Assembly: GCA_021772055.1 (NCBI GenBank)
Contig: JAETNR010000002.1
Span: 92,147-156,146, forward strand
DNA: 64,000 nt
Reading direction: 5' to 3'
From: Blautia sp.
Lineage (GTDB): Bacteria; Bacillota; Clostridia; Lachnospirales; Lachnospiraceae
A program made the translations under genes and the position numbers. Positions within the stretch are counted from its first letter, which is position 1. Every line of letters starts with the position of its first letter. The notes below the pieces were generated by a model that made no database searches, was not told the DNA's origin, and saw only the letters and a program-made list of their open reading frames with translations. Positions 35,675-44,751 of the stretch are shown here, one piece after another.

Positions 35675-36574
35675 ATGAAAAAACAAACTGTAAAGCTAAA
35701 AAACTCCCTGCTCCTGCTGCTCACTGCCACCATCTGGGGTGTGGCCTTTGTAGCCCAGAGCGTGGGAATGGACTATGTAGGTGGATTTACCTTCAATATG
35801 ACCCGCTGTATCATCGGAGCCATCGTACTCCTTCCGGTCATCTTTTTTTTAGATAAACGCAAAGAGCCCACGCTCCAAACGCCGCAGGAAAAAGCATCCG
35901 GCCGAAAAACCTTACTTATCGGCGGCATCTGCTGCGGCATTCTCCTGTGCCTTGCAAGCAATTTCCAGCAGTTCGGCATCAAATACACCACAGTGGGAAA
36001 AGCAGGCTTCATCACCGCGTGCTACATAGTCATCGTACCGATCCTGGGGCTTTTCCTGAAAAAGAAATGCAGTCCTTTTATCTGGGGTGCCGTAGTCATG
36101 GCTCTCATCGGCCTTTACCTTCTCTGCATCAAGGACGGCTTTCACATTGGCAAAGGAGATACTCTGGTCATGATCTGCGCCGTACTTTTTTCCTTCCACA
36201 TCCTGGTCATCGACTATTTCTCACCGAAAGCAGACGGTGTAAAGCTCTCCTGCATCCAGTTCCTTACAGCAGGAATCCTGTCCGGAATCCCTGCCTTCCT
36301 TCTGGAAAAGCCGCAGCTATCCTCCATCTGTGCCGCATGGCTGCCCATCCTCTATGCAGGCATCATGTCCTGCGGTGTTGCCTACACCCTGCAGATCATC
36401 GGCCAGAAAGACATGAACCCCACCGTAGCCTCCCTTATCCTCAGCCTGGAGTCCTGCATCTCCGTCCTTGCAGGCTGGGTCATTCTCGGACAATCCTTAA
36501 CCTCCCGGGAAATCCTCGGCTGCCTCATCATGTTCGCCGCCATCATCCTGGCCCAGCTGCCCGGGAAAGAATAA
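35675..36574 (+). CDS. EamA-family (DMT) exporter
   Basis: 299 residues from ATG 35675 behind AGGGG. Ten membrane segments in two EamA repeats; the first begins LLTATIWGVAFVAQSVGMDY, the second near residue 155. VGKAGFITACYIVIVPILG and SLILSLESCISVLAGWVILG are typical repeat ends. Such proteins export metabolites or amino acids; substrate unknown. Followed by a DtxR-type gene with its own promoter. Confidence 0.88.
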   Translation: MKKQTVKLKNSLLLLLTATIWGVAFVAQSVGMDYVGGFTFNMTRCIIGAIVLLPVIFFLDKRKEPTLQTPQEKASGRKTLLIGGICCGILLCLASNFQQFGIKYTTVGKAGFITACYIVIVPILGLFLKKKCSPFIWGAVVMALIGLYLLCIKDGFHIGKGDTLVMICAVLFSFHILVIDYFSPKADGVKLSCIQFLTAGILSGIPAFLLEKPQLSSICAAWLPILYAGIMSCGVAYTLQIIGQKDMNPTVASLILSLESCISVLAGWVILGQSLTSREILGCLIMFAAIILAQLPGKE

Positions 36575-36575
36575 G

Positions 36576-36604
36576 TTGAAAAATCCCCTCGGTTATGTTA
36601 CCAT
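36576..36604 (+). promoter_or_regulatory. Promoter of the DtxR-type gene
   Basis: TTGAAA (36576-36581), 17-bp spacer, TACCAT (36599-36604), 24 bp before the gene. Confidence 0.5.
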
Positions 36605-36628
36605 AAAGGTCAGAAAGAGAGGGATTTT

Positions 36629-37000
36629 ATGCAAATCAGGAAATCTGCGGAGGATTATCTGGAAGCCATTTTAATTCTGTCGCAAAAAGGCGGCGCCGTA
36701 CGTTCCGTAGACATTGCATCCATGCTGAACGTTTCCAAGCCCAGCGTAAGCCATGCGATGAAGCTTTTGCGAGAAGACGGATACATTGCAATGGACCGCT
36801 ACGGAACGGTAACGCTTCTGGATAAAGGAGCCGAAATCGCCAACCGTATCTACGAACGGCATAACGTACTGACCCAAATGCTGGAATACCTTGGCGTCTC
36901 CCCGGACACTGCCAAAGCAGACGCCTGCAAGATCGAACACGACATCAGCACCGAAAGCTTCCAAAAAATCAAAACCCACCTCCTCAAAAAGGAAATCTAA
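36629..37000 (+). CDS. DtxR/MntR-family metal-dependent repressor
   Basis: 123 residues: winged helix-turn-helix at 1-62 (SAEDYLEAILILSQKGGAVR, DIASMLNVSKPSVSHAMKLL) and a metal-binding dimerisation domain at 65-123 (RHNVLTQMLEYLGVS, DACKIEHDIS). No C-terminal SH3 domain, so it is MntR-sized, slightly shorter than usual. It is a candidate for repressing the feo promoter at 21222-21276 in the presence of iron or manganese, though other DtxR proteins may exist. Confidence 0.9.
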   Translation: MQIRKSAEDYLEAILILSQKGGAVRSVDIASMLNVSKPSVSHAMKLLREDGYIAMDRYGTVTLLDKGAEIANRIYERHNVLTQMLEYLGVSPDTAKADACKIEHDISTESFQKIKTHLLKKEI

Positions 37001-37007
37001 AAAAACA

Positions 37008-37042
37008 CCTGTAGAATCAAAAGATTCTACAGGCCTTTTTTT
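37008..37042 (+). terminator. Terminator of the DtxR-type gene
   Basis: Perfect 11-bp arms CCTGTAGAATC/GATTCTACAGG, loop AAAA, then CC and seven T. Confidence 0.93.
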
Positions 37043-37085
37043 AACTATTTTCTCCCACCCACCACCTTCCCGCCCACCACAGTCA

Positions 37086-37401
37086 GCCGGCTCCGTGCCG
37101 GAGGAAAGCCGCGGGGGTACATTTTCGGGAGGGGAAGGGCGGAAAGCGCCTCTGTCTATGTGGCCTGCATTTGCAGGAGCCTTAGAAACAGTTTGTTTTC
37201 TGTGCTTCTGCGTTGTTCAGAAAATCCGTGCTGTCTGAGCCGTCAGGCGAGTTCACGGATTTTCTGAACGCTTTTAGCAGAAGTACAGAAAACTTACTGT
37301 TTCTTGCGCTCCGAAACCGCAGGCCACATAGACAGAGGCGCTTTCCGCCCTTCCCCTCCCGAAAATGTACCCCCGCGGCTTTCCTCCGGCACGGAGCCGG
37401 C
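37086..37401. repeat. 316-bp foldback with perfect 83-bp arms
   Basis: Arms 37086-37168 and 37319-37401 are exact reverse complements over 83 bp. The inner part continues as an imperfect stem (AGAAACAGT, GTTTTCTGT, CTTCTGC blocks) and ends in a perfect 16-bp stem (37215-37230 with 37254-37269) and a 23-nt loop. GC-rich outer arms contrast with the flanks. No open reading frame here looks real. It lies between the DtxR terminator and the MarR promoter. Confidence 0.95.
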
Positions 37402-37413
37402 GTCCCTCCCCTC

Positions 37414-37442
37414 TTGACAATCACCCAAATCCCCTTTATAAT
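37414..37442 (+). promoter_or_regulatory. Full-consensus promoter of the MarR/ABC operon
   Basis: TTGACA (37414-37419), 17-bp spacer, TATAAT (37437-37442), 12 bp after the foldback's right arm. Transcripts would start about 60 bp before the marR-type ATG. Confidence 0.88.
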
Positions 37443-37508
37443 GTGCTTCGTGCCCGAACAATTCGCTCGCGAACTTTTTTTTCTGTCGGACACAGAAAAG
37501 AGGATCCC

Positions 37509-37946
37509 ATGGAAAACAAACAAAATGTAGGATATGAAATCCACACTCTGGACAACATGATCGGCCGATGTGTCGCTTCCATGTGTGAAAAAGACGGCCT
37601 GACCCAGATGCAGAGCTGGATGATCGGCTATCTCTATGAACATTCCTCAGAGAACATCTTCCAAAAAGACATTGAGGCTCGGTTCCACATTGCCCCCTCC
37701 ACCGTATCCGGCATCCTGAAGATCATGGAAAAACGCGGCTTCCTCCTCCGTGAACCGGTCTCCAATGATGCGCGCCTAAAACGCCTGGTACTCACGGAAA
37801 AAGGAGTCGGCCACCAGCTGAACGTAATACGCAATCTGGAACGTATGGAACACATGCTGAAAGAAGGCGTTTCGGAGGAGCATCTGGACATTTTCCTAAA
37901 TGTCATTCACCACATGAAGCAAAACATTCAGAAAACCATTCTCTGA
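37509..37946 (+). CDS. MarR-family transcriptional regulator
   Basis: 145 residues from ATG 37509 behind AGAGGAT. Winged helix-turn-helix: IFQKDIEARFHIAPSTVSGI, then wing LKRLVLTEKG. First gene of an operon with a heterodimeric ABC exporter, a common arrangement in which the regulator represses the exporter until a drug or bile-type ligand binds (family knowledge). No clear palindrome is seen at the promoter other than the foldback upstream. Confidence 0.9.
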   Translation: MENKQNVGYEIHTLDNMIGRCVASMCEKDGLTQMQSWMIGYLYEHSSENIFQKDIEARFHIAPSTVSGILKIMEKRGFLLREPVSNDARLKRLVLTEKGVGHQLNVIRNLERMEHMLKEGVSEEHLDIFLNVIHHMKQNIQKTIL

Positions 37947-38002
37947 AAAACAATTTCACAAACATCCTGCATCAAAAACAATATCAGGAAAGGAGATTCT
38001 TT

Positions 38003-39763
38003 ATGCTGAAAACACTACTGGCCCAGGTCAGGGAATTCAAGAAAGATTCCCTTCTCACACCTCTGTTTATGATACTGGAGGTGCTCATGGAAACAATGAT
38101 TCCCCTGGTCATGGCCTCCATCATTGACAATGGTGTGGAAAAAGGAGACATCCGCCACATCTGCTATATGGGCGTGCTGATGGCAGTCCTTGCACTTCTT
38201 GGACTTCTCACCGGAGTCCTGGGCGGCAAATACGGCGCCCGCGCATCCACAGGCTTTGCCCGCAATCTGCGAAAAGCCATGTACGAAAACATCCAGACCT
38301 TTTCTTTTTCCAACATTGACAAATACAGCACAGCAGGGCTCATCACCCGATTAACCACAGATGTGACAAACCTGCAAAACGCTTATCAGATGATTCTGCG
38401 CATGTGCACCCGTGCCCCTGCCAGCCTTATCTGTGCCATGACCATGGCATTTCTTGTCAACGCCAGGCTTGCCAGCATCTACCTCGTGGCAGTGATTTTC
38501 CTGGCATGTGTTCTTTTATACATCATGACCCACGCAACCAAATATTTTCAGGCCGTTTTCCGGAAATACGACGACCTGAACGCCAGTGTCCAGGAAAATA
38601 TCACAGGCATCCGCGTTGTAAAAGCCTATGTTCGGGAAGACTACGAAACCACCAAATTCCAGACTGCCTGCAATAAAGTATACGAAATGTTCGTCAAGGC
38701 GGAAAAGCTGGTGGTATGCAACATGCCGGTTATGCAGTTTACTGTTTACGCATGCATCCTTGGCATCAGCTGGCTTGGAGCCAAAATGATCGTGGGAAGC
38801 ACTCTTACTACAGGAGAGCTTATGAGCCTTCTTGCTTACTGTATGAACATTCTTATGAGCCTTATGATGCTTTCCATGGTATTCGTCATGGTGACCATGA
38901 GTATGGCAAGTGCCGAACGTGTTTCAGAGGTCATCAACGAAAAAACCGATCTTTCCAATCCGGAAAATCCCATTACGGAAATCCCGGACGGAAGTATCGT
39001 ATTCGACCACGTAGATTTCAGCTACAAAAAAGGAAGCCAGGAGCCTGTATTAAAAGACATCAGCCTTTCCATCCGCTCCGGCGAAACCATCGGCATCATC
39101 GGCGGTACCGGAAGCGCCAAATCCAGCCTGGTAAATCTGATCAGCCGTCTTTATGATGTAACCTCCGGCTCTGTCCGTGTAGGCGGCATTGATGTCCGGA
39201 AATATGATATGGAATCCCTCCGGAACCAGGTTTCCGTTGTACTTCAGAAAAACGTCCTGTTTTCCGGCACCATTTTAGACAATCTCCGCTGGGGAAATAA
39301 AAACGCCACAGAGGAGGAATGCCGCCATGCCTGTAAACTTGCCTGTGCAGATAACTTCATCCAGCGAATGCCTGACAAATACCATACCTATATTGAGCAG
39401 GGCGGAACCAACATTTCCGGCGGCCAGAAGCAGCGTCTCTGCATCGCCAGAGCTCTTTTGAAGAATCCAAAGATCCTGATTCTGGACGATTCCACCAGTG
39501 CTGTGGATACTGCCACTGACGCCGGCATCCGGAAAGCCTTTGCAGAAGAAATTCCGGATACTACAAAACTGATCATTGCCCAGAGAATCTCAAGTATCAA
39601 AACTGCCGACCACATCATTGTTATGGACAATGGCCGGGTAGTTGCTTTCGGAACCCACGAAAAGCTTCTCGCTTCCGAGCCGATCTACCAGGAGGTATAT
39701 CATTCCCAGACCCAGGGCGGCGGCGATTTTGACCATTCCAATACAGGAGGTGACATGGCATGA
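38003..39763 (+). CDS. Heterodimeric ABC exporter subunit with degenerate ATP site
   Basis: 586 residues: six-segment membrane domain (1-310) and ATPase domain. The ATP site deviates as in one half of BmrCD/LmrCD-type pairs: Walker A GGTGSAKSS (Ala for Gly), Walker B LILDDSTSAVD (Asp for catalytic Glu) and switch IIAQRISS (Gln for His). The signature NISGGQKQRL is canonical. So this subunit hydrolyses poorly itself but supplies a normal signature to its partner. It overlaps the partner gene by 4 bp. Confidence 0.93.
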   Translation: MLKTLLAQVREFKKDSLLTPLFMILEVLMETMIPLVMASIIDNGVEKGDIRHICYMGVLMAVLALLGLLTGVLGGKYGARASTGFARNLRKAMYENIQTFSFSNIDKYSTAGLITRLTTDVTNLQNAYQMILRMCTRAPASLICAMTMAFLVNARLASIYLVAVIFLACVLLYIMTHATKYFQAVFRKYDDLNASVQENITGIRVVKAYVREDYETTKFQTACNKVYEMFVKAEKLVVCNMPVMQFTVYACILGISWLGAKMIVGSTLTTGELMSLLAYCMNILMSLMMLSMVFVMVTMSMASAERVSEVINEKTDLSNPENPITEIPDGSIVFDHVDFSYKKGSQEPVLKDISLSIRSGETIGIIGGTGSAKSSLVNLISRLYDVTSGSVRVGGIDVRKYDMESLRNQVSVVLQKNVLFSGTILDNLRWGNKNATEEECRHACKLACADNFIQRMPDKYHTYIEQGGTNISGGQKQRLCIARALLKNPKILILDDSTSAVDTATDAGIRKAFAEEIPDTTKLIIAQRISSIKTADHIIVMDNGRVVAFGTHEKLLASEPIYQEVYHSQTQGGGDFDHSNTGGDMA

Positions 39764-41676
39764 GTAAACCAGGAAATACGGGGATGCCCCCAAAAGGCAT
39801 GCGGGGACGGGGACGCGGACCGATGCCCAAAGTTGAAAATCCCGGCAGGCTGCTTAAGCGCCTGTTTCAGTACATTACCAGAAACTACCGGTATCATATC
39901 CTTCTGGTCTTGATCTGTATCATTATCAGTGTCCTTGCCAATGTGCAGGGAACCATGTTTACCAAGACTCTCATTGACCAGTATATCCTTCCGCTTTTAA
40001 AAACGGATACTCCTGATTTCGGGCCTCTTGGCCTTGCTATCGGAAAAGTGGCCTGTTTCTATGCAATCGGGGTGCTTTCCACCTATACTTATAACCGTAT
40101 CATGATCTATGTCAGCCAGGGAACCCTCCGGAACCTCAGGAATGATATGTTTGCCACTATGGAAACACTGCCTGTCAAATATTTTGACACCCATCCCCAC
40201 GGTGATGTCATGTCCATTTACACCAATGACATTGATACTCTCCGCCAGATGATCAGCCAGAGTATTCCGCAGCTTTTCTCCAGTGTCATTACCATTGTAA
40301 GTGTTTTTGTAAGCATGGTGATCCTGAACATTCCACTCACCATCCTGACTCTGGCAATGGTTGCCCTGATGCTGTTTGTCAGCCGCCGTCTGGCAGGTTT
40401 AAGCAGCAAATATTTCCTTGCACAGCAGAAAAATCTGGGTGCCATCAACGGATATATTGAGGAAATGATGGAAGGACAGAAGGTGGTAAAAGTATTCTGC
40501 CACGAAGAAGAAAGCCTTGCCAGATTCAGTGAGCTGAATGACACGCTCTTTGAAAGTGCGGACAATGCCAACAAATTTGCCAATATCCTCATGCCTACTG
40601 TGGCACAGCTTGGAAATGTCAGCTATGTGCTCTGCGCGATCCTGGGAGGCATCCTCGCCATCAACGGCTTCGGCGGGTTTACCCTGGGCGGCCTTGCGAG
40701 CTTTCTGACCTTTAATAAAAGCTTTAATCAGCCCATCAACCAGGTAAGCCAGCAGTTTAACAGCATTGTTATGGCCCTTGCAGGCGCCAAACGTGTATTT
40801 GATCTTCTGGATGAAAATAAAGAGGTGGACGATGGCTACGTCACTCTGGTCAATGTTACAGAAAAAGACGGAAAGCTGATGGAATCTGAAAAACGTACCG
40901 GGCGCTGGGCATGGAAACATTTCCACAAATCCACCAATACCACAGATTATGTGGAGTTAAAAGGCGACATGGTTCTGGACGGCGTGGATTTCGGCTACAA
41001 TCCTGACAAAATTGTTCTTCATGACGTGAAAATGTACGCCACACCCGGACAGAAAATCGCGTTTGTAGGTTCCACAGGTGCGGGAAAGACTACGATCACC
41101 AACCTGCTGAACCGTTTTTACGATATCCAGGACGGCAAGATCCGCTATGACGGCATCAACATTAATAAGATCAAAAAAGCAGACCTGCGCCGTTCCATGG
41201 GAATCGTTCTTCAGGACACCAACCTGTTCACTGCCACTGTCATGGAAAACATCCGTTACGGAAAGCTTGATGCTACCGATGAGGAAGTGATCGCTGCCGC
41301 AAAGCTGGCCAATGCTGACGGCTTTATCCGGCGTCTTCCTGATGGATACAATACCATGCTGAAAAACAACGGTGCCAATCTAAGCCAGGGACAGCGCCAG
41401 CTTCTTTCCATTGCCCGGGCTGCTGTTGCAGATCCTCCTGTATTGATTCTGGATGAAGCAACCAGCTCCATTGACACCCGTACCGAAAAGCTGGTACAGG
41501 ACGGAATGGATAAGCTGATGCAGGGCAGAACTACCTTTGTCATTGCCCACAGGCTGTCTACCGTGCGCAACAGCGACTGTATCATGGTTCTGGAGCAGGG
41601 ACGCATTATTGAGCGAGGCTCTCACGAGGAACTCCTTGCAGAAAAAGGCAGATACTATCAGCTCTATAATGGCTGA
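39760..41676 (+). CDS. Heterodimeric ABC exporter subunit with canonical ATP site
   Basis: 638 residues with an N-terminal Gly/Arg/Pro-rich extension of about 35 residues, six membrane segments, then the ATPase. Walker A GSTGAGKTT, Walker B LILDEATSSID and VIAHRLST are intact, but the signature is NLSQGQRQLL (Gln for Gly), the reciprocal defect to its partner. Together they give one working and one degenerate site. A 30-residue insert (near 360-390) precedes the ATPase domain. Likely a multidrug exporter. Confidence 0.93.
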   Translation: MSKPGNTGMPPKGMRGRGRGPMPKVENPGRLLKRLFQYITRNYRYHILLVLICIIISVLANVQGTMFTKTLIDQYILPLLKTDTPDFGPLGLAIGKVACFYAIGVLSTYTYNRIMIYVSQGTLRNLRNDMFATMETLPVKYFDTHPHGDVMSIYTNDIDTLRQMISQSIPQLFSSVITIVSVFVSMVILNIPLTILTLAMVALMLFVSRRLAGLSSKYFLAQQKNLGAINGYIEEMMEGQKVVKVFCHEEESLARFSELNDTLFESADNANKFANILMPTVAQLGNVSYVLCAILGGILAINGFGGFTLGGLASFLTFNKSFNQPINQVSQQFNSIVMALAGAKRVFDLLDENKEVDDGYVTLVNVTEKDGKLMESEKRTGRWAWKHFHKSTNTTDYVELKGDMVLDGVDFGYNPDKIVLHDVKMYATPGQKIAFVGSTGAGKTTITNLLNRFYDIQDGKIRYDGININKIKKADLRRSMGIVLQDTNLFTATVMENIRYGKLDATDEEVIAAAKLANADGFIRRLPDGYNTMLKNNGANLSQGQRQLLSIARAAVADPPVLILDEATSSIDTRTEKLVQDGMDKLMQGRTTFVIAHRLSTVRNSDCIMVLEQGRIIERGSHEELLAEKGRYYQLYNG

Positions 41677-41683
41677 GCAGCCC

Positions 41684-41730
41684 AAAAGGGCGTGTGCGAA
41701 AGCTTTCCGGCTTCTGCACACGCCCTTTTT
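41684..41730. terminator. Bidirectional terminator
   Basis: Perfect 14-bp arms AAAAGGGCGTGTGC/GCACACGCCCTTTT with an 18-nt loop serve the converging ABC exporter and CocE-type genes. Confidence 0.9.
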
Positions 41731-41760
41731 ATATGAAATGATACACTCTCTTCTCTTAAT

Positions 41761-43869
41761 TTACTTCTTTGTTTCTTCCCTGACCATAATGCAGGAAGGA
41801 TACTCTTTCCCATAATGAACGGTAATCTGCACCTTCTGCCTGATCTCGCTGTCAAAACTGTCCTTTGTATTGCTGTTGGGGAAAATAAAATTCTTCGCAC
41901 TGGATGTGACAGTCACATGCATCCGGTGCCCCGGTACAAAAGTATTGGAGATTTTCGTCGTCCTGATATTGATTTCATATATTTCTCCGGGTTCCATATA
42001 TTCCGGACTCTCAAAACCATTGCGGTATTTCGCGCACAGCACTCCGTCTGCCAGCTTGATTGCCCTGCCCTCTTCATCCACGTCCATGATCCGCACCACA
42101 AAATCCGTATCTGGACAGTCGCAGGAAACATAGAGCTTAGCCCAAATATCTCCCGTAATGGCAAAAGGCTTCTCCAAAACTCCCGTGGAATAGGTAAGCA
42201 CATCCTGCCTCTTTTCTTCCTCTGTGTAATCCTCCGGAACTTCCAGCTCGTTTTCTGACATATCCACAATATGGATGGCCGGATTTTCCGGATCATAACA
42301 GTAGGAATCCCTGCCGTTTCTCTCTCCCTTTGTCCGTGACAGACGGCCTTTTCCGCAGATACTGCCATTTCCCGAAGCCTGATTGTCTTCCTCTCCATCC
42401 AGATAAAAGTTCTGGCACAGGGTTTCTTTCAAGGGCCAGCTTTCCCCACATTTCCACTCGTTATCCCCTACGGTAAAATACTCCACCGATGCAGTCTTTT
42501 CGATTCCGTTCTCCACACCCTTCAAAAAATGCTCCAGCCACAAAAAGCACTGATAATCGATATCATAACGCAGGGCATCCTCCCCCAGAAATACCCCGTG
42601 CAGGTCATAATCCGCATTTCCGCTGTGCTTCCAGGGGCCAAGGATCGCCTTCCAGGATCCCCTGGGCCAGTCCTTTACCAGCTCCAGGGCCTCCGTAGTT
42701 CCCATTCCGTTGTCGTCAAACCAGCCTGACATGATCAGAGCCGGCACCGCATGGCCTGCATAGCGTTCCTTCCAGCTTGACTGCTTCCAGTAATCATCCA
42801 GATCTTTATGGGCAAGCCATCTGGAAAGGAAAGGAACCTCATGGCCAAGTGCCTTTTTCGGAATATCTTTAATGGGGCGGATATCCAGAATTTCATCCCA
42901 GTTATCCTGCACCATCAGATCCGCACGCATCCTCTGTTCCGTCATGGCAAAAGCCCAGGCCAGCATTCCGGAATTAAAGCACCCGCCTCTTCTCGGAACA
43001 TCCACAAAAGGACTTCCTGCACATACGCTGCTTAACATCGCTTTCAGGTGGGGATTCCCGCTGGCTGCTGCTGCCCATTGCACATAGCCCAGATAAGAAC
43101 CGCCCGTCATGGCGGCCTGTCCGTCACTCCAGGACTGCTCTGCGATCCAGTTTAAGGTATCGTCTCCATCCTCTACCTCATAGTATTGGGGCTTCCATTC
43201 CCCTGTGCTGTCTTCCCGCCCCCGCACGTCTTGAATGACCACTGCTTAGCCTCTCTGTACAAAGCGGTAATAAGGAGCTGTATTATTTCCTTTTCCATAA
43301 GGGGTACGAACCAGTACAGCCGGAACCTTCTCATCCCCTGGCATTCCGGGCAGATAAACATCTGTTGCCAGCTTTTCTCCGTCCCTGGTTACTACATAGA
43401 AAGTTCCTGCGAATTTCACCGGCCGGATCGCGGAAGGCATATTCTCCATCCACTTGGCCAGAATCGTACTTTTTTCCCAACCGTCCTTTACAAGAACGGA
43501 CGTACAGTCTCTTGCATTCATATAAACTGCATATATTTTTCCATTCTCGTAAAACAGATCCCTGGGAAATTTTCTCTGTCTTTGAAAATAAGATTCTCCC
43601 CTGCGGTTGGTGAATTTCTCTCCGCTCTTTGTTTCAAACTCTGCAGGCTCCCTGGAAATCCAGGACTCATACTCCTCTTTTTCCTGAAAAAACTCTAAAA
43701 TACTTCTATTGCATAATCCGGCAAAAAAGGCATCCTCTTCTTCCGTAAAGGCAGACTTTTCTGCCCATTCTCCGGTTTCCATATCCAGCATTTCCAGAGA
43801 AAGGGCATCCCCCTCCTCTTTTATTTTCCCATATAAAATTCCTGAAAAATAAAAATTCCACTGTGTCAT
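41761..43869 (-). pseudogene. CocE/NonD (S15-like) hydrolase split by an in-frame stop
   Basis: Two pieces in one frame, 43869-43246 (207 codons) and 43245-41761, read as one hydrolase of about 702 residues. They are separated only by a TAA at 43246-43248, in RFVQRG-stop-AVVIQDVRGR. Family members have Tyr at this place (RGYAVVIQDVRGR), so a single TAT/TAC to TAA change explains it. The nucleophile motif GGSYLG, the acid and His regions and the C-terminal jelly-roll are all in the second piece. No ribosome site allows efficient restart at GTG 43242. Alternatively a sequencing error. Confidence 0.88.
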
Positions 43870-43923
43870 AAATCATACTCCTGTTTTATCGCTGCTGACA
43901 CATGTGGTGCCAGCAGCAGTATT

Positions 43924-44520
43924 TTATGCTCCTATGATTGCACGCACAATATATGCCACGGCAATTCCGATATAGTTGCCGCAGACACCTCCGATAATTC
44001 CCATCAAAAGACCGATGCTGATCAGGCTTTTCCATTTGGCGCCGGAAGCCACAAGTGCAGCTGTAGTTCCGTCTGCAATGGCACCGACGATTCCCAGAAG
44101 CACATATTCCTGCTTGATTTTCAGCAGTCTGGTAATTGCCAGGTGGAGAATCAGACTTCCAGCAATCACGCAAAGGCAGAACAAAGTAATCGCAAGTGCG
44201 GAACCTAAGAAACCGCGGATATCCAAGGAAAAGCCAACTATTGCAAGGAACATCATACCAAAGAATAATCCCAGGTTCAATGCCCCCTTTAATTGTCTGA
44301 CTGCCGGAATCTGGGCAATGATAATGGAGAATGTGGAGATCAGAAGAATTCTTCCTGCACTTGCAAAATCCGCCGGCAGATAGCCTGAAACCTTCGTAGC
44401 CGCTGCAACCACAGAAGAATCAATAGCCAAAAGGATGGCAATATCTTTAATGCTCCAGTTCTCGGAGCCCATAAGCTCCGTCTGTGTTCCGTCTCCCTCC
44501 AGTTCTTTTTCCGTAACGGA
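43924..44520 (-). pseudogene. DUF819 (YjcL-like) membrane protein, 5'-truncated
   Basis: The C-terminal half of a DUF819 protein: GLFFGMMFLAIVGFSLDIRG, ADGTTAALVASGAKWKSL and a terminal glycine-rich segment match the family's end, whose normal length is about 380-400 residues. The frame is open from about 44520, and the first ATG at 44472 gives 182 residues. A stop closes the frame just beyond 44520, where plus-strand cupin sequence begins. The 5' half is missing from the window, so a deletion or inversion removed it. Confidence 0.8.
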
Positions 44521-44716
44521 GGAAATGCTCTATGTGGAAGAAGGCGAGCTGACCGTCCGGATCGGAGACACAGATATTCTGTTAAAGGCCGGTGATTCCA
44601 CGGTAGTCCAAAAGGATCTTCCCCACATCTGCAAAAATGCCGGAGATGTGGCTGCAAAAGGAATTTCGGCCCTTTCTCCCCCTATCTGGGGCCGGATGGA
44701 CCTTACCAATAAGTAA
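44516..44716 (+). pseudogene. Cupin domain protein, 5'-truncated
   Basis: The plus-strand frame from about 44516 encodes a C-terminal cupin half: MLYVEEGELTVRIGDTDILL, then KAGDSTVVQKDLPHICKNAG and a PPIWGRMDL end. The first cupin motif is absent. Similarity starts where the opposite-strand DUF819 frame ends, so both genes lost their 5' parts at one junction. The frame runs open into non-homologous DUF819 sequence upstream. Not expected to make a working cupin. Confidence 0.7.
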
Positions 44717-44749
44717 GGGGCTGACACAACAAATGTCAGCCCCTTACTT
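44711..44749. terminator. Bidirectional terminator
   Basis: Perfect 16-bp arms AAGTAAGGGGCTGACA/TGTCAGCCCCTTACTT with a 7-nt loop, between the cupin remnant and the sigma-like gene. Confidence 0.9.
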
Positions 44750-44751
44750 AC

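Noticed and set aside
37100..37400. Open frames and a terminator reading of the foldback
   Set aside because: Frames in the arms mirror each other, lack ribosome sites and follow the GC-rich palindrome; no U-run follows either arm.
37365..37508. Extended 193-residue start for the MarR-type gene
   Set aside because: The upstream part would be encoded by the foldback arm and the promoter; the ATG at 37509 has a ribosome site and gives the normal MarR length.
43246..43248. Recoded stop (selenocysteine or pyrrolysine) in the CocE-type gene
   Set aside because: The codon is TAA, which neither system uses, and the position is a conserved Tyr in the family.
43889..43917. Terminator after the DUF819 remnant (GCTGCTG/CAGCAGC)
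   Set aside because: Short arms and no T-run on the expected side; too weak to list as a feature.
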